43,195 nt of DNA from Ruminococcus sp. (GTDB lineage Bacteria; Bacillota; Clostridia; Oscillospirales; Ruminococcaceae), in NCBI GenBank assembly GCA_017542475.1, contig JAFXXD010000029.1:1-43195 (forward strand), given 5' to 3'. Shown piece after piece: positions 17,621 to 26,257 of this stretch. The notes beneath the pieces were generated by a model. That model saw only the letters and a program-made list of their open reading frames with translations. It was not told the DNA's origin and ran no database searches. The first letter of the stretch is position 1; every line of letters begins with the position of its first letter. Made by a program: the position numbers and the translations under genes.

Positions 17621-20600
17621 ATGCTTGAACTCAAAGGCATAAAGAAGGACTACCTTGCGGGCGAGAACACCGTTCATGCGCTCAAGGGCATAGACCTCAA
17701 GTTCAGAAAGTCTGAATTCGTGGCTATCCTCGGACCTTCGGGCTGCGGAAAGACCACAATGCTCAATATCATCGGCGGACTTGACAAGTACACCGAGGGC
17801 GACCTCATCATCAACGGACGCTCCACTAAGGAGTACAGGGACCGCGACTGGGATGCATACCGCAACCATTCGATCGGCTTCGTTTTCCAGAGCTACAACC
17901 TTATCCCGCACCAGACCGTTCTGCGCAACGTAGAGCTTGCGCTGACGCTTTCGGGCGTGTCCAAGTCGGAGCGTGTGGAGCGTGCAAAGAAGGCTCTCGA
18001 ACAGGTCGGACTGGGCAACCAGTTCAACAAGCGACCGTCGGAGATGTCGGGCGGACAGATGCAGCGTGTAGCAATAGCGCGTGCTATCGTCAATGACCCC
18101 GATATTATCCTCGCAGACGAGCCTACGGGAGCTCTCGATACCGTAACGAGCGAGCAGGTAATGGAAATCCTCAAGGACATCTCCAAGGACAGACTCGTTA
18201 TAATGGTTACTCATAACCCCGAGCTCGCAGAGAAGTACTCGACACGTATCGTGCGTATGCTCGACGGCGTTATACAGGAGGACTCCGCTCCGCTCAATGA
18301 GAAGGAGATACAGATGGAGGAGGTCCGCGACAAGACCTTACAGGACGAGGAAGCGGGCACGAAAAAGAAGAAGCCTTCGATGTCGTTTATGACGTCGCTG
18401 GGACTTTCAATGAAGAACCTCTTCACCAAGAAGGGACGCACTATGCTGACCTCCTTCGCGGGAAGCATAGGTATCATCGGTATAGCCCTTATTTATGCGG
18501 TATCGCAGGGCTTCCAGAACTACATCGACGACATACAGGAGGAGACCCTCTCGTCCTATCCGCTCTCGATAGAGCACACCAACACCGACCTCTCCGCAAT
18601 TATGGAGACATTTATGAAGCTCGGAAGCGACAGTACCGAGCACGATAAGGACGCTGTCTACAAGCGCTCGGCTGTCTATGAGATAGTCAACGCCTTCAAC
18701 GATAAGGAGAACTCCGAGAACGACCTCAAATCCTTCAAGGCTTACATCGAGGAGCAGGACGCTGACGAGAACTCGAAGCTCCACAGTGCGCTCAACGGCG
18801 TGCAGTATGCGTATGACTACGATATGCTCGTCTACACCAAAAATGCTGACGGCGACATCATTATCTCCGACGCTCAGCAGCTTATGACAGAGCTTATGGC
18901 GGAGGCTATGAACGTTGATATGTCCGCGATGTCCAGTATGAGCGGAAGCTCTATGATGGGCGGTATGATGGGCGGCAGCAGTATGCAGATGAAGCTGTGG
19001 CAGGAGATGCTCGCAGGCGATAACGGCAAGAAGGTAAGTCCTCTCCTTGAAAAGCAGTACGACGTCGTTTACGGCTCGTGGCCGAACAGCTACGACGAGG
19101 TGGTGCTCGTACTCGACAAGAACAACGAGCTCAACGACGTGGCTCTTTATGCTCTCGGACTTGAGACCAAGGAAGAGATAGACAAGATAATGACCGCCGC
19201 TATGGACGGCACGACAAAGCTCGAATTCAACGCGCAGTCGTGGAGCTACGAGAATATATGCAGTCAGACCTACCGCGTGGTGCTCAACTCCGACTGCTTC
19301 AAGTACGACAAGAGCACGAATACCTACTCCGACCTCCGCGATACAGAGGCGGGTATGACCTACCTCTATGACAACGGTATCGACATCAAGGTCAGCGGAA
19401 TCATTCGTCCCGCAAAGGATTCCAAGACGGCTATGCTCACGGGAGCTATCGCCTATACGAGCGACCTTACCGAATACATTATCGAGAACTCGCGCGAGGC
19501 TGACGTTATCAAGGCACAGCTCGATACGCCCGAAAAGGATGTTATCTCGGGACTTCCCTTCAAGCCCGCGGCAGGTACTCTCACCGACGAGGAGAAGCAG
19601 GAGCTCTTCCGTACCTATGTTGACGGCAAGGGCGACACCGATAAGGCGGCTCTGTACGTTCAGCTTATGGGTACGCCCAAGCCCGAGGAGCTCGCGCAGA
19701 TGACTGCCGAGGCTATGAAGGACGTCAAGCGAGAGGATATGGAAACGGCTCTCATTCAGATGCTCACTCAGCAGATGGGCGTTGCTGAGGATGAGATCCG
19801 CGGCTACCTCGCTCAGATGTCCGACGACGACCTCACAGCCGCCTACACTCAGGGCGTGCAGGAGCAGATAAAGGCTCAGTACGCTCAGCAGGTGATGGGT
19901 CAGATAGGCACTATGGAGCCCGCTCAGATGCTTGTGGCTCTCGACGAGATGATGAAGACGATGAAGGCTTCCGATGCCGCTTACTTCTACGATGAAATAG
20001 TTGAGTTCTCGAATTCGTCCTACGACGATAACCTCCGTAAAATGGGCTATATCGACCTCGATGACCCTTCGATGATTAGCCTCTATTCCAAGTCCTTCGA
20101 GAAGAAGGACGTCATCGAGGACGTTATCAAGGACTACAACGAGGGCAAGGACGAGCTTGATTCCATCAAGTACACCGACTACATCGGTCTGATGATGAGC
20201 AGTATCACCACTATCATCAATGCTATCACCTATGTGCTTATTGCATTCGTCAGCATTTCGCTCATCGTTTCGTCGATAATGATAGGCGTTATCACCCTCA
20301 TATCCGTACAGGAGAGAACCAAGGAGATCGGTATTCTCCGTGCTATCGGTGCTTCCAAGCGCAACGTAAGCAATATGTTCAATGCCGAGACTATGCTTAT
20401 CGGCTTCACTTCGGGACTTCTCGGAGTTATCGTTTCGTGGCTCGCGACCTTCCCGATAAATGCGATAATCAAGGGACTTACGGGTATCACGAATCTCAGG
20501 GCTGTTCTGCCGATACCTGCGGCTCTGATACTGATAACGATAAGCGTGCTCCTCACGCTCATATCGGGTATAATCCCTTCAAGAAGTGCGGCTAAGAAAG

Positions 20601-20629
20601 ACCCTGTCGTTGCACTCAGAACGGAATGA
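17621..20629 (+). CDS. MacB-like ABC transporter, ATPase fused to FtsX-type permease
   Basis: This 1002-residue single-chain transporter half likely exports peptides or other compounds or works in envelope stress. The LolD/MacB-type ATPase (1-225) has Walker [10 protein letters not shown], signature M-S-G-G-Q-M-Q-R and Walker [11 protein letters not shown] short charged linker leads to a first membrane helix near 280. A very large external domain (about 305-865) follows, then three helices of the FtsX domain at the C-terminus (about 870-995), with the usual [14 protein letters not shown] motif. The external domain contains an unusual Met/Gly/Ser stretch near residues 435-465. GGAGG precedes the ATG. 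No separate partner or two-component system is adjacent; it probably homodimerises. Confidence 0.93.
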   Translation: MLELKGIKKDYLAGENTVHALKGIDLKFRKSEFVAILGPSGCGKTTMLNIIGGLDKYTEGDLIINGRSTKEYRDRDWDAYRNHSIGFVFQSYNLIPHQTVLRNVELALTLSGVSKSERVERAKKALEQVGLGNQFNKRPSEMSGGQMQRVAIARAIVNDPDIILADEPTGALDTVTSEQVMEILKDISKDRLVIMVTHNPELAEKYSTRIVRMLDGVIQEDSAPLNEKEIQMEEVRDKTLQDEEAGTKKKKPSMSFMTSLGLSMKNLFTKKGRTMLTSFAGSIGIIGIALIYAVSQGFQNYIDDIQEETLSSYPLSIEHTNTDLSAIMETFMKLGSDSTEHDKDAVYKRSAVYEIVNAFNDKENSENDLKSFKAYIEEQDADENSKLHSALNGVQYAYDYDMLVYTKNADGDIIISDAQQLMTELMAEAMNVDMSAMSSMSGSSMMGGMMGGSSMQMKLWQEMLAGDNGKKVSPLLEKQYDVVYGSWPNSYDEVVLVLDKNNELNDVALYALGLETKEEIDKIMTAAMDGTTKLEFNAQSWSYENICSQTYRVVLNSDCFKYDKSTNTYSDLRDTEAGMTYLYDNGIDIKVSGIIRPAKDSKTAMLTGAIAYTSDLTEYIIENSREADVIKAQLDTPEKDVISGLPFKPAAGTLTDEEKQELFRTYVDGKGDTDKAALYVQLMGTPKPEELAQMTAEAMKDVKREDMETALIQMLTQQMGVAEDEIRGYLAQMSDDDLTAAYTQGVQEQIKAQYAQQVMGQIGTMEPAQMLVALDEMMKTMKASDAAYFYDEIVEFSNSSYDDNLRKMGYIDLDDPSMISLYSKSFEKKDVIEDVIKDYNEGKDELDSIKYTDYIGLMMSSITTIINAITYVLIAFVSISLIVSSIMIGVITLISVQERTKEIGILRAIGASKRNVSNMFNAETMLIGFTSGLLGVIVSWLATFPINAIIKGLTGITNLRAVLPIPAALILITISVLLTLISGIIPSRSAAKKDPVVALRTE

Positions 20630-20636
20630 TGTTCTG

Positions 20637-20673
20637 AAAAGCCCTTCTACAATAGGGCGGAAATGGGGCTTTT
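20637..20673 (+). terminator. Terminator of the ABC transporter gene
   Basis: AAAAGCCC (20637-20644) pairs with GGGCTTTT (20666-20673) around an internal CCC/GGG pairing. It is less compact than the others. Confidence 0.55.
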
Positions 20674-20773
20674 ATCAATGGAAAACCGTTGATTATCGGA
20701 AAATGTTCACAAAAAGTTTACAATTTGCGCGCTGCTTTGTCCGCGGTACACATATTGTATAAAGTCTGTTTCG

Positions 20774-20811
20774 GGAAAGGATCATTCGGAAGAATGGTCC
20801 TTTCCTTTTTT
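20774..20811 (+). terminator. Strong intrinsic terminator in a gene-free spacer
   Basis: A 14-bp stem with one G-T pair (20774-20787 and 20792-20805), a GGAA loop and six T residues. The 318-base gap 20630-20947 holds this, the terminator at 20637 and the promoter at 20837, but no gene. A poor promoter just upstream (TTTGTC, 16 bases, TATAAA) might make a very short RNA; otherwise this is a second, backup terminator. Confidence 0.8.
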
Positions 20812-20836
20812 GTTATGAAAAAATACAGGAAAGGTA

Positions 20837-20865
20837 TTGCGGAACAATTTGTAAAATGGTATAAT
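20837..20865 (+). promoter_or_regulatory. Promoter of the dockerin-transglutaminase gene
   Basis: TTGCGG (20837-20842), 17-base spacer, TATAAT (20860-20865). The leader of about 75 bases can form a GC-rich stem-loop (CGGT/ACCG nested in TGGG/CCCA, about 20881-20904). It matches no riboswitch class known to me. Confidence 0.7.
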
Positions 20866-20947
20866 TGTGTCATAACGGCTGTGGGCTCACGGTGCCGACC
20901 GCCCATAAACAGAACGAGTCTTAGTTGCATTTTGGAGATAGTAAGCT

Positions 20948-22432
20948 ATGAAAATGAAAAAGATGATCGCAGTTATATCTGCGCTTGCGGTGTCGTATAT
21001 GCCGCTTTTCAGAGCTGAGTACAGCGTATATGAACATCCGCTGACATCTGTTGCCGCCGATGAACGTGCTCTCGGCGATGTGAACGATGACGGAAGGGTT
21101 GACGGCAAGGACGCCTCGGACATTCTCGTCGTGTACAGTCAGCTGTCGTCGGGAGTTCCTGTTGCCGTGCCGCTCGATACCTTCAATTACGGTGATGTGG
21201 ATAAGGACTCAAAGCTGACGGCTAAGGACGCCTCGGATATACTTGCCTTTTACTCCTATATCTCCACAGGCGGTACGGAGGATATCGAAGCCTTCTTAAA
21301 CAGCAGAAGCGAAAACGTCACCACGACAGCTGCTCCCGCTGTGACAACATCTCCTGCGGTCACAACTGCGGCTTCGGGCGGAGCTGTCGTAACGCCTGAG
21401 CTTGCAGCTCCTGCGTTAACACTTACATCTGACAGCGACAGCTCGGTGAAGATAACGTGGGACAAGGTCGAGGGCGCAGAGAATTACTGCCTCCAGTTCT
21501 CGAAGAAGCCTGATTTCAGCTTTGTAAATATCACGTTTACTACCAACGGGACGAGCTGTGAGCAGTCCTCCCTTGACATTGGCGTGACTTATTATGTCAG
21601 GATATATGCGCAGAAAAAGTCAGGCGGCGACATCTATATCTCGGAGTACACAACGACTGAATTCGTTCTTCCGTTAGAGGTCACGACCACCACCGAGTCG
21701 ACGACTACCACCACCTCGACGATTACAACTACAACAACTACCACTACCACCACAACTACTACCACATCTGCGGCGACTACAACTGCCACAAGTGCTCCTG
21801 TTACTGAGGCAGCAACTACTACCGCGCCCGTTAAGGTTGTGAGAAGGGAATCGTGGACTGACCCGAATACGGGCAAGAACGTCTCCTATACGCTTACATT
21901 TGAAAAGAGCATTTCTGACCACTACAGCTCCATTCCGCGTATCACCGATATCAGCAGGTGGACGGAATACTGCTCCGACGAGGTGAACAAGAGCCTGATG
22001 AAGGAATTCGCCGCATGGGTGAATAAGGCGGGCGACACCTTCGGCTACACGGACTATCAGAAGGTGCTGCTTGCGGCTCAGGTCGCGCAGAAGATTCCGT
22101 ACAAGACGGATATCGAGTCGAGAGGCGTGAATGAGTACCCCAAGTACCCGTATGAGACCTTCTACGACGGCTGCGGTGACTGTGAGGACAAGTCTATTAT
22201 TCTCGCGGGTATCCTTCACGAGATGAATTATTCTGTCGCTCTGCTGCATTTCTCGAGCCATATGGCTGTCGGGATATCGGGCGGAAGCGGTATCTACGGG
22301 CAGTACTATACCATAAGCGGCAACAGCAGGAGATACTTCTACATCGAATCGACCGATTTCGGCGCAAAGATCGGTGAGTGTCCCGCTGAGGTAAGGAACG
22401 AGATACCTAAGATGTATATCCTGAATTTTTAG
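20948..22432 (+). CDS. Dockerin protein with Fn3-like and transglutaminase-like domains
   Basis: This 494-residue exported protein has an N-terminal signal segment and an N-terminal dockerin (about 42-108) whose two calcium repeats share the same K-D-A-S-D-I core. A Thr/Ala-rich linker leads to a fibronectin-III-like domain (150-240), then a long Thr linker (244-297) and a transglutaminase-like/bacterial cysteine protease domain (about 320-494). The catalytic Cys412 is in G-D-C-E-D-K-S, His438 in S-S-H-M-A-V-G, and the acid is Asp470 (or Glu467). The enzyme may cut or cross-link proteins on the cellulosome. Two closely spaced ATG codons exist; 20948 follows GGAG by eleven bases. Confidence 0.88.
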   Translation: MKMKKMIAVISALAVSYMPLFRAEYSVYEHPLTSVAADERALGDVNDDGRVDGKDASDILVVYSQLSSGVPVAVPLDTFNYGDVDKDSKLTAKDASDILAFYSYISTGGTEDIEAFLNSRSENVTTTAAPAVTTSPAVTTAASGGAVVTPELAAPALTLTSDSDSSVKITWDKVEGAENYCLQFSKKPDFSFVNITFTTNGTSCEQSSLDIGVTYYVRIYAQKKSGGDIYISEYTTTEFVLPLEVTTTTESTTTTTSTITTTTTTTTTTTTTTSAATTTATSAPVTEAATTTAPVKVVRRESWTDPNTGKNVSYTLTFEKSISDHYSSIPRITDISRWTEYCSDEVNKSLMKEFAAWVNKAGDTFGYTDYQKVLLAAQVAQKIPYKTDIESRGVNEYPKYPYETFYDGCGDCEDKSIILAGILHEMNYSVALLHFSSHMAVGISGGSGIYGQYYTISGNSRRYFYIESTDFGAKIGECPAEVRNEIPKMYILNF

Positions 22433-22439
22433 CAGCAGC

Positions 22440-22475
22440 CTGTCCCGACAAACAGAGCAGAAAAAGTCGGGACAG
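22440..22475 (+). terminator. Hairpin after the transglutaminase-like gene
   Basis: A perfect 10-bp stem (CTGTCCCGAC 22440-22449, complement 22466-22475) follows the stop codon. No good T-run follows it, so termination may be partial. Confidence 0.5.
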
Positions 22476-22488
22476 CTGTTCCCTGATG

Positions 22489-22497
22489 TGATATACT
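22489..22497 (+). promoter_or_regulatory. Extended -10 promoter of the AraC-type gene
   Basis: TG-A-TATACT (TG at 22489, hexamer 22492-22497) lies about 30 bases before the ATG at 22526, without a good -35 box. This is typical of an activator-dependent or weak promoter. Confidence 0.4.
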
Positions 22498-22525
22498 GTG
22501 ATTACAGCGGAAAGAGGTGAACACA

Positions 22526-23359
22526 ATGCAGGGGTGGATAGACGGGTTTCAGAGGTCGATAGAGTACATCGAGCAGAACCTTTCCGAGACGCTTGATATT
22601 GAGGATATCGCAGCTGCAGCCGCGCTTTCTCCGTTTTACTATCAGCGTATATTCGGAGCTCTGTGCGGTATGACCGTCGGTGAGTACATCCGCGCGCGCA
22701 GAATGACACTTGCCGCTCAGGAGCTCGCACACTCGGACGAAAAGGTGATCGACGTTGCTTTCAGGTACGGCTACGACTCGCCCGACAGCTTTGCAAAAGC
22801 GTTTCAGCGGTTTCACGGCATAACGCCGTCACAGGCTCGGGAAACGGGCGCTACGCTTCGTTCATTCGCTCCGCTGCATATCAAAATCACTATGGAGGGC
22901 GGAAATATGTTAGATTATCGAATTGTTGAAAAGGCTCCGTTTACATTGGTCGGGATCAAGAAGAGATTCAGTGCCGAGACGAGCTACAGTGAAGTACCGA
23001 AATTCTGGAGCGAGTGGATGTCGGATAAGAAGGGATTGAAGGGAATGTTCGGCTTTTGCTCGGCTATGGACGGAAAAAACTTCGACTACTGGATCGCTGA
23101 CCTGTATCTGCCGTGGGATGATATCCCCGAGGGCTGCTCAGTATATCAGGTGCCTGCCGGGTTATGGGCACAGTTTGTGTGCAAGGGTCAGCTTCCCGAT
23201 AGTCTCCAGAAGGTCAACACGCAGATATGGTCGGAGTGGCTTCCCTCGCTGAAGGGCTACACTCTGGCGGGGAACTATTCGCTGGAGGTCTATATGCCGC
23301 CTGCGGAGGATCCTGACGATACTGTCAGCTATATCTGGGTTCCGCTGAAAAAGCTGTAA
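22526..23359 (+). CDS. AraC-family regulator with GyrI-like effector domain
   Basis: This 277-residue regulator has an N-terminal AraC/XylS DNA-binding domain with two helix-turn-helix units (about 5-105), including the conserved V-A-F-R-Y-G-Y-D-S-P-D-S-F-A-K-A-F-Q-R-F signature. A GyrI/SOUL-type ligand-binding domain (about 120-277) follows, as in Rob, SbmC-like and multidrug-sensing regulators. The ATG at 22526 follows AAAGAGG with normal spacing; an in-frame GTG at 22517 overlaps that site. It is monocistronic and ends at a strong terminator. The inducer is unknown; a small hydrophobic or cationic compound is usual for this architecture. Confidence 0.92.
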   Translation: MQGWIDGFQRSIEYIEQNLSETLDIEDIAAAAALSPFYYQRIFGALCGMTVGEYIRARRMTLAAQELAHSDEKVIDVAFRYGYDSPDSFAKAFQRFHGITPSQARETGATLRSFAPLHIKITMEGGNMLDYRIVEKAPFTLVGIKKRFSAETSYSEVPKFWSEWMSDKKGLKGMFGFCSAMDGKNFDYWIADLYLPWDDIPEGCSVYQVPAGLWAQFVCKGQLPDSLQKVNTQIWSEWLPSLKGYTLAGNYSLEVYMPPAEDPDDTVSYIWVPLKKL

Positions 23360-23374
23360 AATCTATATGTACAG

Positions 23375-23415
23375 AAAAGCCTTACCGTGACCGATGCTGT
23401 CAGGGTAAGGCTTTT
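23375..23415. terminator. Bidirectional terminator
   Basis: A 12-bp stem AAAAGCCTTACC (23375-23386) with its complement at 23404-23415, extended inward with one mismatch. It lies between the convergent AraC-type and dockerin-SH3 genes. Confidence 0.82.
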
Positions 23416-23430
23416 CATATGTTTCTATTC

Positions 23431-25461
23431 TCAATAGCTGTATGCTGTCACATCTTGGCTGATGTATGCGAGCTCTGTGAACTCGATATTGGGGTCATCT
23501 TCGTTATTGATGTACACCCTTATCCAGCCGTGCTTTCCGTCGTGCTCGGCGTACACCCACTCTCCGTTTCCCTTGTTGAAGCCAGCCTCGGTTATCAGGA
23601 CGTGCTCGGATACAGTCTCTACCACCGCGTAATCCGTGCTCGGACCCGAGTACATATTCGGGTCGCTGCCGATGATATTGAAGTACGCATAGCTCGTTGC
23701 TTCGGTATCGGGAGGAACAACAGCTATGCCCTCCTTTACGAGCCTTTGCCTCATCAGGCAGAGGTCATATATGTCGAGCTTGTTGTCGCGGCAATAGTCC
23801 GCGGCTTTCCAGTTATCAAGCTTGACACCTGTTCCCGCGAGCAGCCACTTCTGGAGGAGTGCGGCGTCCGCGACAGTGAGACTGCCGTCGCCGTTTGCGT
23901 CACCGTTTGGAGTGAATTTCAGACTGCACGAGACCTCGGTGAGGTTATCCTTTTCCGATGTGACCTTGAACGTGGGCGAGGAATAGCTTCCCGCCTTCGT
24001 GTACGTGTTAATGGTGTATCTCCAGTCGGGCTCGTAGAAATCCTTTGTCTCTACTATGGCGGGATTCGAGCTCACTGTATAGGTCTCAATGGGGAAGGGC
24101 TCCTTCATCAGTTCCTTGCGAATGATGGTATCCTTTTGGATATCTATGAGCTCGCCTGTGTCCGCGTCGTAGAAGGTTATCTTCGTTTCTCCCGCGGACG
24201 GGTCTTTTGCATTGCTGAGCCTGAATACTACCTCGGATGAACCGTTATCGTACTCGGTGAGTGTCATATAGCCGTCGGGTGTGATCGTACCGTTATAATA
24301 GCCCGAAGCAGCGTCATAGTTCGGCAGTCTGTAGCCCTTGGGAAGCCCGCCGTCTCTCAGACCGAATGAAATCTCGTCCGCATTGAGGAAGCTGCTCAGA
24401 TTCCTGATGATAGTCGGGTTGCTTCCGATCTCATATATCGGACCCGTGGACTTTTTACCCTCGGGTGTGTTGTAGCTGATATTTGTCCATATCGAGGGCA
24501 TTGCGTCTTCATCTAATGTGAGCAGCTCGCCTGTTGCAGAGTCAGCGAGCGATACCTTCATATCGCCGGGAAATAGTATGGTCTGTGTATCGTCGATTAT
24601 CTGACAGTCGGCGATAAGCCGCTTTTCGACTTCTTCGGGACGGTATACAACTCCGTAGTTGTTGATGTAATCGTATGTTATCTTTGCGTGCCCGTCTTTT
24701 TTCGCCTGATATACGGCTATTCTGTGTTTATAATTATCATCTGTCGCAGTATCACGATCTTCACCGCAGTATGATTCGCCCACGTAATCAATGACGTCCG
24801 TGTCATCACTGTCGGGCGATTTGTACCAGTCGAAGCCTGTTCCTGTTGTTGTTTCAAGGCAGAAAGTCAAATAATTGCCATGTCTCGCTACATTGCCGTT
24901 TGAATTGACATAATGGCAGTATTCGGTAAAGCAGTCGGGCAGCCAGCTGTAGATGTCCGTTTCTACCGTGTTCAGTATTCCTTCGTTTGAGGTTGTCGTG
25001 AATGTGTATGTTATCTTTCCGTCGGGATAGTAAATGTCGGATGGGGAAAGATTCACCGTATCCGTGAGCGTGACCTCAAAATCGCACTTATTCAGCGGTA
25101 TGTAGACAAGCACCTCGTAGTTGAATTCGCTGTCCTTCGTACCGTAGACCTCGTGCTTCACACACATTACGGTGTCGCTGTCGTCATCAAGGATATAACG
25201 CAGCATTCCGCGCGGCTCGCCCTCGGGTATCTTTTCGTTTACCTCCTTGAAAACAACGCATATCAGTCCGTCGTCAACGCGAGTTCCGCCGTAGGTGCTG
25301 CTGAATTCTTCTGCCGCTTCAAGGTCGTTCGGTATCCATGCGGGGAGCTCCCCGACCGTTGTATCCTCTGTTGGTGAAAGTGCAGCATATGCAGGCGGCA
25401 GGACAGTCGCCGAAGATAGTATCATTCCTGATGTGATAAGTGCAAGCAGCCTGTTCTTCAT
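23431..25461 (-). CDS. Dockerin protein of unknown function with C-terminal SH3-like domain
   Basis: This 676-residue exported protein begins with a signal peptide (about 1-27). Roughly 490 residues of unrecognised, probably beta-rich sequence follow. A dockerin lies near 518-582 (G-D-A-N-G-D-G first repeat, degenerate second repeat C-R-D-N-K-L-D). A bacterial SH3-like domain (about 605-665) ends the protein, with S-G-P-S-T-D-Y and G-W-I-R-V-Y motifs. SH3-like domains often bind cell-wall peptides or polysaccharides. The ATG at 25461 is chosen because GGAGG lies eight bases upstream; a start ten codons earlier has no site. The promoter at 25530-25559 is preceded by phased direct repeats. No catalytic motif was recognised in the long N-terminal part. 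Confidence 0.85.
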   Translation of the reverse strand: MKNRLLALITSGMILSSATVLPPAYAALSPTEDTTVGELPAWIPNDLEAAEEFSSTYGGTRVDDGLICVVFKEVNEKIPEGEPRGMLRYILDDDSDTVMCVKHEVYGTKDSEFNYEVLVYIPLNKCDFEVTLTDTVNLSPSDIYYPDGKITYTFTTTSNEGILNTVETDIYSWLPDCFTEYCHYVNSNGNVARHGNYLTFCLETTTGTGFDWYKSPDSDDTDVIDYVGESYCGEDRDTATDDNYKHRIAVYQAKKDGHAKITYDYINNYGVVYRPEEVEKRLIADCQIIDDTQTILFPGDMKVSLADSATGELLTLDEDAMPSIWTNISYNTPEGKKSTGPIYEIGSNPTIIRNLSSFLNADEISFGLRDGGLPKGYRLPNYDAASGYYNGTITPDGYMTLTEYDNGSSEVVFRLSNAKDPSAGETKITFYDADTGELIDIQKDTIIRKELMKEPFPIETYTVSSNPAIVETKDFYEPDWRYTINTYTKAGSYSSPTFKVTSEKDNLTEVSCSLKFTPNGDANGDGSLTVADAALLQKWLLAGTGVKLDNWKAADYCRDNKLDIYDLCLMRQRLVKEGIAVVPPDTEATSYAYFNIIGSDPNMYSGPSTDYAVVETVSEHVLITEAGFNKGNGEWVYAEHDGKHGWIRVYINNEDDPNIEFTELAYISQDVTAYSY

Positions 25462-25529
25462 TTCAGTTCCTCCGTTCCGTGTGATGATCATCCCATTTTA
25501 CCCGAGGTTTCAGGCTTCTTATTATTGTC

Positions 25530-25559
25530 ATTATACATTGGTATAGTACCATACGTCAA
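25530..25559 (-). promoter_or_regulatory. Promoter of the dockerin-SH3 gene
   Basis: Minus strand: TTGACG (25554-25559), 18-base spacer, TATAAT (25530-25535). Phased direct repeats begin 11 bases upstream of the -35 box. Confidence 0.68.
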
Positions 25560-25568
25560 CAAAAAAGA

Positions 25569-25621
25569 GGTAAGTTGCAGAAATAGAATGGTAAGTTGCA
25601 GAGAGGGGAGCGTAAGATGTT
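25569..25621. promoter_or_regulatory. Three 21-bp-phased direct repeats, LytTR-like binding sites
   Basis: GGTAAGTTGCAGA occurs exactly at 25569-25581 and 25590-25602. A third, degraded copy (TAAGATGTT) starts at 25613, so the TAAG cores begin at 25571, 25592 and 25613. The TAAGTTG core fits the first seven positions of the LytTR/AgrA box ([TA][AC][CA]GTTN). Two helical turns between sites and the position next to the -35 box are typical of LytTR response-regulator promoters. Confidence 0.5.
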
Positions 25622-26128
25622 TTACTTTTCTGTGGTCAGTCCCTTGTTGTCGGTGGTGTAGCGCTGCTTGAGCTGCTGATTCATAATTGAGGTGTGCTTT
25701 CTGTCAACAAGGTAGTGGACGAAGAAGGTGAAGAGGTAAATGAATACAACAGCAAAGAATGTGAGCAGCACCGACATCGGAGTGATAGCACACCAGCCGA
25801 ATGTCCGGAGCAGCAGGAGCGTTATGCCGAATATAAGTACGAAATGTCCCGCCCACAGCAGCAGTGAGAGCTTCGGGCTCTCTGCGTCGAAGCAGAGGAG
25901 GACAGCCTTCGGAGCGAGCCGTCTGTATACTTCCTTTCTGATATCAAGCAGCTTATCCGAGCCTTGATAGGGAAATACGGCGAGCTCGGCGTTCCTCGGG
26001 TAGTCGGTTTCATTATCAAGGGAGAGGCTTCCGAGTATGAGGATACGCTTGCCGTATGCCTCCGCAAGATAGCACAGTGTCTCGTTCTTTTCGGGGTATC
26101 CCGCGATTTTCAGCAGCTTATTTATCAC
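25622..26128 (-). CDS. Small membrane protein of unknown function, GTG start
   Basis: This protein of about 168 residues has a cytosolic N-terminal region of about 90 residues and two adjacent membrane helices (about 91-113 and 117-142), followed by a short basic tail. No family was recognised. The frame is closed two codons before the GTG, so GTG at 26128 is the only usual start. It overlaps (GTGA) the stop codon of a 15-codon frame starting at 26172. Either translation is coupled to that mini-ORF, or a frameshift has split the true N-terminus. No good ribosome binding site or promoter is visible, and the terminator of the xylanase gene lies just upstream. Confidence that it is expressed is moderate. 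Confidence 0.6.
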   Translation of the reverse strand: MINKLLKIAGYPEKNETLCYLAEAYGKRILILGSLSLDNETDYPRNAELAVFPYQGSDKLLDIRKEVYRRLAPKAVLLCFDAESPKLSLLLWAGHFVLIFGITLLLLRTFGWCAITPMSVLLTFFAVVFIYLFTFFVHYLVDRKHTSIMNQQLKQRYTTDNKGLTTEK

Positions 26129-26172
26129 GCCTTACGGTTCATTATCACTCGCTTGCTGAATATAGCTTTCAT
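26125..26172 (-). CDS. Mini-ORF overlapping the small membrane protein gene
   Basis: This frame of 15 codons begins at ATG 26172 and ends in TGA overlapping the GTG start of the next gene by four bases. It encodes a basic peptide with several Lys and Arg residues and lacks a clear ribosome binding site. It may be a leader peptide, or the true N-terminus of the membrane protein separated by a -1 shift. Confidence 0.3.
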   Translation of the reverse strand: MKAIFSKRVIMNRKA

Positions 26173-26203
26173 AATATAAATGGGGCTGAACCTGATATAT
26201 AAT

Positions 26204-26249
26204 AAAAAAACAGCCCTGTTCCCCGCGTTCACGGGAAGCAAGGCTGTTT
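26204..26249 (-). terminator. Terminator of the bifunctional xylanase gene
   Basis: A two-part stem: AAACAGCC/GGCTGTTT outer pairing (outer arms ending 26215 and starting 26242) and an inner TCCC/GGGA pairing, followed on the minus strand by seven T residues. Confidence 0.8.
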
Positions 26250-26257
26250 GAGAGCTG

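Noticed and set aside
20866-20947. A known riboswitch before the dockerin-transglutaminase gene
   Set aside because: A stem-loop is present, but the sequence fits no riboswitch consensus I know.
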